A stretch of 5,704 nucleotides of DNA, from assembly GCA_947456315.1 (NCBI GenBank), contig CANGRU010000129.1, positions 1 through 5,704 of the forward strand, read 5' to 3'. This document shows, one piece after another, positions 1 through 5,259 of this stretch. The position numbers and the translations under genes are program-made. Origin of the DNA: Beijerinckiaceae bacterium (GTDB taxonomy: Bacteria; Pseudomonadota; Alphaproteobacteria; Rhizobiales; Beijerinckiaceae). The notes beneath the pieces are model-generated. The model was not told the origin of the DNA, made no database searches, and worked only from the letters and a program-made list of their open reading frames with translations. The first letter of the stretch is position 1; each line of letters opens with the position of its first letter.

Positions 1-2
1 AC

Positions 3-527
3 AATCAAGATTACACCATGCAATCGGTGGGCAATGGCTCGAAACGCCTTGCAGCCCTGTTGCAATCAAAAGATGCGGCAGGCGGCGTGCTCAACCCGCC
101 CTTCACGGCGCAAGCCAAAGCCGCCGGCCTCAAAAGCCTCGGGCGACTTGTCGATCATCTGGGCCCCTATCAGGCGGGCGGGCTCTTTGTGTTGCGCGCC
201 TTTGCCCAAAACAATGGCGCGGCGCTGGAGGCTTTCATCAGCGCCTATGTCGGGGCTTTGCGGCTGGCGCGCGATCCGGCTCATGCACAAGTCTGCATCG
301 ACTTGCTATGCACGCATTTGCAGATTGATGAGACCATTGCGCGCGATACGCTCGCAGACATGCTCGACCCGAGCTTTGGCTTTGCCATCGATGCCAAGCT
401 TGACCGCTTGGGCCTGACCAATGTGCTCACCACCCGTGCTGAAACGGAAGGCGATGATCCGCGCCTGCGTGATCCCACGACTTTTATTGATGAACAATGG
501 TATGAACGCGCCATCGCGCGCGCTTGA
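3..527 (+). CDS. ABC transporter substrate-binding protein, NMT1/THI5-like, C-terminal part (5' truncated by window)
   Basis: The frame is open from base 3 and continues upstream of the window, so the ATG at 18 is most likely internal. About 174 residues are visible. They resemble the second half of NMT1/THI5-like (SsuA/TauA-type) periplasmic binding proteins: a stretch on variable 'Y-x-VG' pattern, then a DAAGGVLNPPF segment followed by A-x-AAG, which in the family marks the second lobe lining the ligand cleft, then a helical region (RAFAQNNGAALEAF, ISAYVGALRLA) and a C-terminal helix. Such proteins deliver small organic solutes (thiamine precursors, sulfonates, nitrogen compounds or aromatic acids) to an ABC permease/ATPase pair; the ligand cannot be inferred. 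The signal peptide would be upstream and is not seen. The stop lies 16 nt before the next start, so the two receptors are probably co-transcribed. The superfamily is fairly certain, the subfamily less so. Confidence 0.8.
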   Translation, partial: NQDYTMQSVGNGSKRLAALLQSKDAAGGVLNPPFTAQAKAAGLKSLGRLVDHLGPYQAGGLFVLRAFAQNNGAALEAFISAYVGALRLARDPAHAQVCIDLLCTHLQIDETIARDTLADMLDPSFGFAIDAKLDRLGLTNVLTTRAETEGDDPRLRDPTTFIDEQWYERAIARA

Positions 528-533
528 ATTTTT

Positions 534-538
534 GGAGG
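534..538 (+). promoter_or_regulatory. Shine-Dalgarno GGAGG for the Bug/TctC receptor at 544
   Basis: GGAGG lies 5 nt before the ATG at 544. It decides the start: the frame is open back to an ATG at 421, but that start would lie inside the preceding gene and would put about 40 hydrophilic residues in front of an obvious signal peptide. Confidence 0.85.
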
Positions 539-543
539 ACGAC

Positions 544-1578
544 ATGAAAAAGATCATCGGCTTTGCTTTGGCCACCTGTGGAATGTTGATGGCCTCTGCG
601 GCCAGCGCGCAGCAAAGCGACACGGAAAAATTCTTCGCCGGGAAAAATATCGACTTCCTGATCGGCTCGGCACCGGGCGGTGGTTATGGCATTTACGGTG
701 CCGTGGTCGGGCGCCACATCGGCAAGCATCTGCCGGGCAAGCCCAATATTGTCGCGCGCAATCTTGATGGCGCGGGCTCCATCACGGCTGCCAACCTGCT
801 CTACAATAAAATGCCCAAAGACGGCTCCACCTTTGGCGCCATCTTTATGGGCGCCGTTGTCGAGCCGCTGATTGGCGATGCCAGTGTCACGCAATTTGAT
901 GCGCGCAAATTCATCTACATCGGCTCGGCCAACAAAGAGACGTCGATCTGCCTGTCCTGGCAAAATGCGCCGGTACAGAATTTTGAAGAGGTCTTCACCA
1001 AGGAGCTGATGGTGGGTGGTGCCGGCGTCACCTCCTCGATCCGTCAATATCCGATGGTGTTGAACAATGTGCTGGGCACCAAGTTCAAACTCATCAACGG
1101 CTATCCGGGTTCACGCGAAGCGGGCCTTGCGATGGAGCGCGGCGAAGTGAACGGCCTGTGCGGCATTCAATGGACCAGCTTTATCGCGCAGGGCGCTGAA
1201 TGGCTGGAGGCCAAGAAGGTCAAGATCATGATGCAAATGGGTGGACCCAACGGCGACGACGTTTTGAACAAAATGGGCGTGCCGACCATCTGGTCCTTCG
1301 TGAAGAATGATGCCGATCGCCGCACCTTGGCCGTTGTTTTCAACCAGCTTGAATTCGGTCGCCCCTATGTGCTGCCGCCGGGCGTGCCAGCAGATCGTGT
1401 CGCCGCCTATCGCCGCGCCTTCGATGCCACGATGAAAGATCCGGAGTTTTTGGCAGAAGCCGAAAAGGCCAAGTTGGTCATCAACCCCGTCAATGGAGAG
1501 GGTGTGCAAAAACTGGTCGATGATATTTATGCAACGCCCATCGCCGATGTGGAACGCGCACGCGCTGCATTGAAGTAA
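544..1578 (+). CDS. Bug/TctC-family tripartite tricarboxylate transporter substrate-binding protein
   Basis: This is a periplasmic receptor of the Bug/TctC family (344 aa, slightly longer than the usual 320-330). Family members capture carboxylates and related small organics, classically for a TctA/TctB membrane pair. A Sec signal peptide (MKK, hydrophobic core, ASA before Q23) is followed by the first beta strand and the glycine-rich loop APGGGYGIYG at 43-52. Next come the NLDGAGS loop (73-79), A-AN-LLY helix, PKDGST (91-96, matching the family P-DG-T), and the GYPGS/AMERGEV block at 186-202. Cys136 and Cys206 occur where I recall conserved cysteines in the RHxxxHxPGxP subgroup. Two odd points: in the first loop relatives usually read GGxxDxxAR, while here the Asp position is Gly49 and the Arg position Ala53; the second loop has LDG where PGA/PGG-type sequence is common. 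It is probably co-transcribed with the upstream ABC-type receptor. The ligand is unknown. Confidence 0.94.
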   Translation: MKKIIGFALATCGMLMASAASAQQSDTEKFFAGKNIDFLIGSAPGGGYGIYGAVVGRHIGKHLPGKPNIVARNLDGAGSITAANLLYNKMPKDGSTFGAIFMGAVVEPLIGDASVTQFDARKFIYIGSANKETSICLSWQNAPVQNFEEVFTKELMVGGAGVTSSIRQYPMVLNNVLGTKFKLINGYPGSREAGLAMERGEVNGLCGIQWTSFIAQGAEWLEAKKVKIMMQMGGPNGDDVLNKMGVPTIWSFVKNDADRRTLAVVFNQLEFGRPYVLPPGVPADRVAAYRRAFDATMKDPEFLAEAEKAKLVINPVNGEGVQKLVDDIYATPIADVERARAALK

Positions 1579-1597
1579 GTAACGTCAAAGATCGCGC

Positions 1598-1725
1598 GAC
1601 CCCCACCCCAGCCCTCCCCTCAAGGGGGAGGGAGTTTTCTGCATCAGCATTGTGACAAGAGACCTGCATTGCGTGCTGCATCAAGTCCCCCTCCCCCTTG
1701 AGGGGAGGGGTTAGGGGTGGGGGTC
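1598..1725. repeat. Imperfect inverted-repeat intergenic element (REP/MITE-like)
   Basis: The left arm runs from GACCCCCACCCC at 1598 to about 1633. The right arm, 1686-1725, ends GGGGTGGGGGTC. The arms are near-complementary over about 36-40 nt with a 1-2 nt gap and a few mismatches; both contain the core CTCCCCTCAAGGGGGAGGG. The inner 50 nt holds a weaker inverted match (TGCATCAGCA against TGCTGCATCA). Outside the arms, GAT (1590) and ATC (1731) extend the symmetry weakly. I see no coding potential, transposase or clear target-site duplication. C-rich/G-rich palindromes of this kind occur repeatedly between genes in Hyphomicrobiales; that comes from memory, and copy number cannot be judged from one window. 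In the + strand transcript the element would fold into a long hairpin in the 3' UTR of the first Bug gene. Confidence 0.75.
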
Positions 1726-1746
1726 TACGCATCTCTGCCAACACAA

Positions 1747-1774
1747 AAAAAGGGCGCCTCACGGCGCCCTTTTT
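1747..1774. terminator. Bidirectional rho-independent terminator between convergent Bug genes
   Basis: A perfect 7-bp stem, GGGCGCC (1752-1758) with GGCGCCC (1763-1769), closes a TCAC loop. It is flanked by at least five A on the left and TTTTT on the right, so either strand gives a GC stem followed by a U-tract. It lies 22 nt beyond the stop of the - strand gene (end 1796) and about 170 nt beyond that of the + strand gene (end 1578), and can serve both. Confidence 0.93.
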
Positions 1775-1795
1775 CATTTAGGATTACAACCCGAC

Positions 1796-2884
1796 TTACT
1801 GGCCGGTGAAAGACACATCATAGGTCTTCGACAGATAATTGCGGACCCATTCGCGTGCTGCCGGCGAGATGGAGATGGCTGCCTGATACAGGGCTTCACC
1901 TTCCTTGTCGGTGACTTCGTCATATTCGCCGATCAGGTCATCGCGCTTGGCGAGATATTCCGGATCTTTGACCATGTCGCGCACAGCCTGACGATAGGCT
2001 TCGACAATGTCAGCTGGTGTGCCCTTGGGCAGAACGAGCAGCTTCTGCGCAGGGAAGCCCGCGACCAAGAAGGCGCGCATCGCATCCCATTCGATACCGG
2101 ACGGCTTTTTGCCGAAGGCCAGTTCATAGGCTTCTTCGTAATGGGGCAGATCGGGGAAGTTGGGATCACGCGCCAGATTGCCGTTCTTGTCGAGCGTGCC
2201 CCATGAGAACAGGGCCACTGCTTCGCCCTTCTTCACCAGCGGCAAAGAGGAGCGCAGATAGGCGGATGTGGTCTGGTAATCGACATTCATTTCGCCGCGC
2301 TCGAAAGCCAGGCGACCTTCACCACGGCCGGGGAAGCCGGTGACATGCTGCACGTCCATGCCCATCAGGCGGAAGCCCAACAGCGGCACAAGATCAAGCG
2401 ATGTGAGACCTTGCGAGGCGTAATGCATCTTCACGCCCTTGAGCTTGGAGATGTCCTTCACCGAGGCCACGCCGAGCTTCGAGGAAATATAGGCGACACC
2501 GCCTGTGGGTGCAGCCAGAACCGGAATCCAGTCCTTATAGTCGAACTTCACATGCGCTTCGCCGAGCAGATAGGGGAACTGCGTCGAGCCCGATGTGCCA
2601 AGGATGGTCAGGCCATCCGGCTTGGCGGAAGCCGCAAACAGATTGGCGCCCGAGATCGAGCCACCACCCGGCTGGTTCTTGACCACCACGGCCGGCTGGC
2701 CGGGCAAATGCTTTTGCAGGAGCTGCGCATTGAAACGGCCCCACACATCCGAGCCACCGCCAACACCGAAGGGGATGACCATGGTGACCGTCTTGCCTTT
2801 GAAGTCGACCGCCTGCGCGGGAGCGGCAAAGCCTGTGGCAAGTGCGAGTGCGGCGCCAGCCGCCAGGAGAGACCTGCGATCCAT
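1796..2884 (-). CDS. Bug/TctC-family tripartite tricarboxylate transporter substrate-binding protein (Tat-like signal)
   Basis: This is a second complete periplasmic receptor of the Bug/TctC family (362 aa). The N-terminus MDRRSLLAAGAALALATG has a twin arginine followed by SLLA and an alanine-rich core ending AQA before V26. This resembles a Tat signal, common for alphaproteobacterial receptors, though Sec export is possible. Family blocks run in order: VIPFGVGGGSDVWGR at 36-50 with the usual Asp46 and Arg50, the NQPGGGSISGANLF loop, KPDGLT, then GFPGRGEGRLAFERGEM in the second domain and a C-terminal LPKGTPADIVEAYRQA segment typical of the fold. The start is supported by GGAGGA at 2891-2896, 6 nt upstream. 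It is not closely similar to the + strand Bug protein (different loops, no matching cysteines), so a recent tandem duplication is unlikely. No TctA/TctB gene is nearby, which is common for Bug receptors. The ligand is unknown. Confidence 0.95.
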   Translation of the reverse strand: MDRRSLLAAGAALALATGFAAPAQAVDFKGKTVTMVIPFGVGGGSDVWGRFNAQLLQKHLPGQPAVVVKNQPGGGSISGANLFAASAKPDGLTILGTSGSTQFPYLLGEAHVKFDYKDWIPVLAAPTGGVAYISSKLGVASVKDISKLKGVKMHYASQGLTSLDLVPLLGFRLMGMDVQHVTGFPGRGEGRLAFERGEMNVDYQTTSAYLRSSLPLVKKGEAVALFSWGTLDKNGNLARDPNFPDLPHYEEAYELAFGKKPSGIEWDAMRAFLVAGFPAQKLLVLPKGTPADIVEAYRQAVRDMVKDPEYLAKRDDLIGEYDEVTDKEGEALYQAAISISPAAREWVRNYLSKTYDVSFTGQ

Positions 2885-3126
2885 ATATTTTCCTCCGCAA
2901 GAAATGCGATGCTAGATTTCTATCATGGACCATGTAGCCGAAAAACGCGCCAACGGCGACCCATGCAAGGCCAATGACGTGGATTTGAAGCCCCCTGCTT
3001 TTGGATAATGCCCTTGGGGGGCAGCTCCACTGCACCGGGCTGGAGACCCGCTGTTTGCCCTGCTGGTCCGCTGCGTGCTACCCCCATGCCTAGATTGCCG
3101 GCGAAGCAGCCCGGGATAAGGCCAGC
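2885..3126. other. Divergent intergenic region, no gene recognised
   Basis: These 242 nt separate two divergent genes and must carry both promoters. They contain the Shine-Dalgarno of the - strand Bug gene (2891-2896), a CATGG-A-CCATG palindrome (2924-2934), a short CGCC/GGCG hairpin with a T5 tract on the - strand (2941-2958), and several GC-rich self-complementary stretches between 2990 and 3060, for example GCCCCC (2990-2995) with GGGGGC (3017-3022) and CTCCA (3025-3029) with TGGAG (3041-3045). AAGG at 3118-3121 is a plausible ribosome site for the gene at 3127. I could not identify a convincing -35/-10 pair; the best + strand candidate, TTGCCC (3055) with CTACCC (3078) at 17-nt spacing, is weak. 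I recognise no tRNA, SRP RNA, 6S RNA, tmRNA or known riboswitch. Confidence 0.5.
2920..2937. promoter_or_regulatory. Candidate operator palindrome upstream of the - strand Bug gene
   Basis: CATGG and CCATG flank a single A, and CTA/TAG extend the symmetry outward if one T (2923) is bulged. It sits about 36-53 nt upstream of the ATG of the Bug gene, where an operator overlapping the promoter would be expected. There is no regulator gene in the window to pair it with, and short palindromes arise by chance, so this is tentative. Confidence 0.25.
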
Positions 3127-3636
3127 ATGAACCAGTCAACCCCTTCTCCCTTCTGGGAATTCTCACTCCGAACCTATGCCGGACCGGGCGTCCCCAACGC
3201 CTGCCTGACACTTCAGGACGGGTCGGGTGTGGACGTTAATGTGCTGCTGTTTTGTCTGTTTCTGGGCCAGTCGAACCGCAAACTCGGCGCCGCAGATGTC
3301 CGAATTATCGCACAGGCCATCGAGCCTTGGCGCGCCGGGATTGTGGTCAACCTGCGCGCGGCGCGACGTGCCTTGAAAGATCCGCCACCCCATTTCGAAG
3401 GCCCAATGGCCGAATCCTTGCGCAAGCAGGTGAAGGCAGCCGAACTCGAGGCCGAACGCATCCAGCAGGAGATGCTCTTCGTAACCTTTGGTGCCTCCGG
3501 CATGGGTGTTTTGGAAAAGGATGCAGCCGCGGCTTCGGCTTCCAACATCAAGGCTTATGAGGATTATCTGTGCTCCTCCTTCGAAGCACAGGCTGTTGCA
3601 ACGCTGCTGCAAGCAGTGGGTCAGACAAATGGGTGA
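3127..3636 (+). CDS. TIGR02444-family (DUF2390) protein of unknown function
   Basis: The 169-aa protein has the signature of the TIGR02444/DUF2390 family: FWEFSLRTYAGPGV near the N-terminus (9-22), CLTLQD (26-31), then DVNVLLFCLFLG (36-47) and, after a gap, PWR (67-69) and NLRAARRALK (75-84). The second half is acidic and alanine-rich with heptad-like spacing (KQVKAAELEAERIQQEM, 100-116) and is probably helical or coiled-coil. There is no signal peptide, and the hydrophobic stretch at 36-47 is too short for a membrane span, so it should be cytosolic. The family has no established biochemical function that I know of. AAGG 5 nt upstream supports the ATG at 3127. The gene ends 3 nt before the ubiX start, so the two are almost certainly one transcript, and a shared role with UbiX is possible but unproven. 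Confidence 0.85.
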   Translation: MNQSTPSPFWEFSLRTYAGPGVPNACLTLQDGSGVDVNVLLFCLFLGQSNRKLGAADVRIIAQAIEPWRAGIVVNLRAARRALKDPPPHFEGPMAESLRKQVKAAELEAERIQQEMLFVTFGASGMGVLEKDAAAASASNIKAYEDYLCSSFEAQAVATLLQAVGQTNG

Positions 3637-3639
3637 TAT

Positions 3640-4245
3640 GTGAGCATGCCGGATCAAAGCAAAATCAAGAAGCGCCTGATTGTTGGAATCAGCGGCGCCT
3701 CCGGCATTATTTTCGGCATCCGCTTGCTCGAAGTGCTGCAAAAGCTCGACATCGAGACGCATCTGATTGTGTCCAAGGCCGCCGAAATGACGCTGGCCTA
3801 CGAGACGGATGTCAAGCTGAAAGAATTGCGCGAGATGGCGCATGAATATCATCCGATGACCGACATCGGCGCCAATATCTCGTCCGGCTCTTACAAGACA
3901 CTGGGCATGATCATCGTGCCCTGCTCGATCCGCTCGATGAGCGAGATTGCCACGGGCGTCACCGGCTCCCTGATGAGCCGCGCCGCAGATGTCGTGCTGA
4001 AAGATCGTCGCCGTCTTGTGCTGGCCGTGCGTGAAACGCCGCTGCACACGGGCCATTTGCGCACCATGACGCAATTGTCGGAAATGGGCGCGATCATCGC
4101 CCCCATCATGCCGGCCTTTTACCATCGTCCCAAAACGCTTGATGACATCATCGACCACACTGTCGGGCGTCTGCTCGATCTGTTCGATATCGATGCGAAA
4201 ATGGTCAAGCGCTGGAAGGAAGATGAAACACCGGCTGAGGATTAG
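3640..4245 (+). CDS. ubiX: UbiX/Pad1-family flavin prenyltransferase
   Basis: The enzyme transfers a dimethylallyl group to FMN, making the prenyl-FMN cofactor of UbiD-type reversible decarboxylases (ubiquinone pathway or aromatic acid metabolism). It is cytosolic, forms oligomers in characterised relatives, and is here 201 aa, a normal length. Visible motifs are the nucleotide-binding GISGASG (16-22), SGSYKT (82-87), PCSIRSMSEIATG (94-106), RAADVVLKDRR (114-124), RETPLH (131-136) and AFYHRP (159-164). Aligned from memory to Pseudomonas aeruginosa UbiX, the substrate-site residues Arg122, Lys129, Arg139, Glu140, Tyr169 and Arg185 all appear, as Arg114, Lys121, Arg131, Glu132, Tyr161 and Arg177. 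The spacing before SGS is short, as in Pad1/BsdB-type members. Two starts are possible: GTG at 3640, 3 nt after GGTGA at 3632-3636, and ATG at 3646, 9 nt after it. It follows the TIGR02444 gene directly; no ubiD lies in the window. Confidence 0.95.
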   Translation: MSMPDQSKIKKRLIVGISGASGIIFGIRLLEVLQKLDIETHLIVSKAAEMTLAYETDVKLKELREMAHEYHPMTDIGANISSGSYKTLGMIIVPCSIRSMSEIATGVTGSLMSRAADVVLKDRRRLVLAVRETPLHTGHLRTMTQLSEMGAIIAPIMPAFYHRPKTLDDIIDHTVGRLLDLFDIDAKMVKRWKEDETPAED

Positions 4246-4260
4246 GCCTCAGGCCTTTTT
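4244..4260 (+). terminator. Small terminator hairpin over the ubiX and holC stop codons
   Basis: AGGCC (4244-4248) pairs with GGCCT (4252-4256) around a TCA loop, followed by T through 4260. The stem starts inside the ubiX TAG, and the loop is exactly the complement of the holC TGA. The U-tract serves the + strand (ubiX) direction. The stem is only 5 bp, so efficiency is uncertain. Confidence 0.6.
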
Positions 4261-4716
4261 CTCCCAGCCACCCGCCTCGGTCTGCTGCTGATAGGCCAGA
4301 TTGGCACCTGCCGCTTTGAGCGCTTTCCATTGCGCACGCGCATCGGTGAGCTCAGCCTCATCATTGCCATCAAACATGATCACAAGCCGCAGATAAGGCT
4401 GATCGCCCGAGGCGGCCAGAACAGGCGCAATTTGTGCGCCCTCGACAAAGAAACGGATCTGCGCACCATTCGGGTTTTCCTGGCCCGTGGTCAGATAGAT
4501 CGGCTGGAACTCGGCATCGCCATCGGCGGCCGTACCATGGGGCAGAAAACCGTCTTCCGAATAATTCCACAAAAGCTCGTTCAGAGCGTCGCATTTTTCT
4601 TGCGTGCGTGTCTGCAAGCAGACATGCCAATCGCGTTCCAGCGACAATTCCAGCAAGCGCGGCAGGGCTTTTTCAAGCCGCTGCACCTGCAGATGGTAGA
4701 AGACGACTTCGGTCAT
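4249..4716 (-). CDS. holC: DNA polymerase III subunit chi
   Basis: Chi is an accessory subunit of the replicative clamp-loader complex and contacts SSB on the lagging strand. The 155-aa protein matches the family throughout: MTEVVFYHLQ start, LEKALPRLLELSLERDW (14-30), CDALNELLWNY (42-52), the diagnostic FLPHG (57-61) followed by the PIYLTTG segment (72-78), and RLVIMFDGND (110-119), with a Lys-rich end. The length is normal for alphaproteobacteria. ATG at 4716-4714 overlaps the preceding stop by one base (TGATG), and no strong Shine-Dalgarno precedes it, so translation probably depends on coupling. It is the last gene of a pepA - exported protein - holC unit; pepA/holC proximity is familiar in alphaproteobacteria. 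The stop lies 3 nt from that of convergent ubiX. Confidence 0.96.
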   Translation of the reverse strand: MTEVVFYHLQVQRLEKALPRLLELSLERDWHVCLQTRTQEKCDALNELLWNYSEDGFLPHGTAADGDAEFQPIYLTTGQENPNGAQIRFFVEGAQIAPVLAASGDQPYLRLVIMFDGNDEAELTDARAQWKALKAAGANLAYQQQTEAGGWEKKA

Positions 4717-5249
4717 CAGAAACCCGCGCCCACAATGATCAGCGTGCGGTCACGCACAGTCCAGATCATGCCCAGATCAGCGCCGCCTTCGTGATATTCG
4801 GTCTTGCCCGCCACCACGACATCACCGCGCTGGTTGGAGGCGCGCAAATAGTCTTCGGCTTCGCGGCTCATCGTGCGCACAGCGGTCGAGGCGCGCGTCG
4901 GGTTCCAGCCCAAGGCCGAGCGGATGGCGGCATTTTGCACCTGCTCGAATTTGGTTGTTGTCGCCATGTCACTCGGCAAGCCGATCTTCACTTCAAACCG
5001 CACCAGCGCATCGCCGCGACATTCCAGCAATCCGTCGATGCGCACATTGGTGACAAGATCGAAAAAGTCGCCTTGTGAGGATGAGCGCGACACGACGAGC
5101 GGACGCACAAAGGCTGCATTCACATCGCCTGTTTCACGAATGAACGTCGATTGAAACATGCCGCAGCTTGGCGGGCGCCCGGATTGCACCTGCGCCTGCG
5201 CACCAACCATCGACATGAGAAAGAAAAAACCCGCCGCCCAGATTTTCAT
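4716..5249 (-). CDS. Small exported protein of unknown function between pepA and holC
   Basis: The 177-aa product begins with a clear Sec signal peptide (MKIWAAGFFFLMSMVGAQA, cleavage after Ala19). The frame is open further upstream to 5438, but that region lies inside pepA in another frame and lacks coding character, whereas the ATG at 5249 has GAGG 5 nt upstream. The mature protein has two cysteines (29 and 77) that could form a disulfide, strand-rich segments (FFDLVTNVRID, ALVRFEVKIG), a helix with AEDYLRASNQ, and a hydrophobic end DRTLIIVGAGF. I recognise no domain or catalytic motif; a periplasmic or secreted location is inferred from the signal. The gene starts 7 nt after the pepA stop and its own stop overlaps the holC start, so it belongs to their operon although both neighbours are cytosolic. 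Confidence 0.85.
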   Translation of the reverse strand: MKIWAAGFFFLMSMVGAQAQVQSGRPPSCGMFQSTFIRETGDVNAAFVRPLVVSRSSSQGDFFDLVTNVRIDGLLECRGDALVRFEVKIGLPSDMATTTKFEQVQNAAIRSALGWNPTRASTAVRTMSREAEDYLRASNQRGDVVVAGKTEYHEGGADLGMIWTVRDRTLIIVGAGF

Positions 5250-5254
5250 ATGCG

Positions 5255-5259
5255 CCTCA
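5255..5259 (-). promoter_or_regulatory. Shine-Dalgarno overlapping the pepA stop codon
   Basis: On the - strand the sequence TGAGG combines the pepA stop TGA (5259-5257) with the Shine-Dalgarno GAGG (5258-5255), 5 nt before the ATG at 5249. Ribosomes ending pepA would be placed to start the exported-protein gene, suggesting translational coupling. It also fixes the start of that gene. Confidence 0.7.

Noticed and set aside
421..543. N-terminal extension of the first Bug protein from the ATG at 421
   Set aside because: It overlaps the upstream receptor gene and would bury the signal peptide; GGAGG before 544 sets the true start.
1490..1777. Open frame of 95 aa on the - strand across the intergenic repeat
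   Set aside because: Its proline/glycine-rich sequence is a translation of the inverted-repeat arms and the antisense of a Bug gene. It has no ribosome site and runs through the terminator.
2345..2977. Open frame of 210 aa on the + strand, antisense to the second Bug gene
   Set aside because: It lies opposite a well-supported receptor gene, has an atypical composition and no Shine-Dalgarno.
2925..3008. 27-codon + strand frame in the divergent intergenic region
   Set aside because: No ribosome site, starts inside the palindrome, and no recognisable sequence.
2535..3035. - strand frame with a membrane-like stretch (GLAWVAVGAFFGYMV) upstream of the second Bug gene, a possible TctB or permease remnant
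   Set aside because: The hydrophobic stretch is about 15 residues, lacks any other family feature, and the frame continues out of phase through the Bug coding region. Most likely chance.
2990..3120. Possible structured RNA gene (SRP RNA, 6S RNA or tRNA) suggested by GAAGCAGCC-like and TTCAAATCC-like words
   Set aside because: The surrounding helices do not pair as those RNAs require: the T-arm-like word lacks a complementary stem and the SRP-like word lacks the GGTCAGG/GGAAG loop context.
3163..4158. Open frame of 331 aa on the - strand, antisense to TIGR02444 and ubiX
   Set aside because: It is rich in His, Gly and Arg with no recognisable motif, as expected opposite GC-biased codons. Both genes on the + strand are clear families.
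4434..5078. Open frame of 214 aa on the + strand, antisense to holC and the exported-protein gene
   Set aside because: It spans two coupled genes on the other strand and shows the same antisense composition. No family resemblance.
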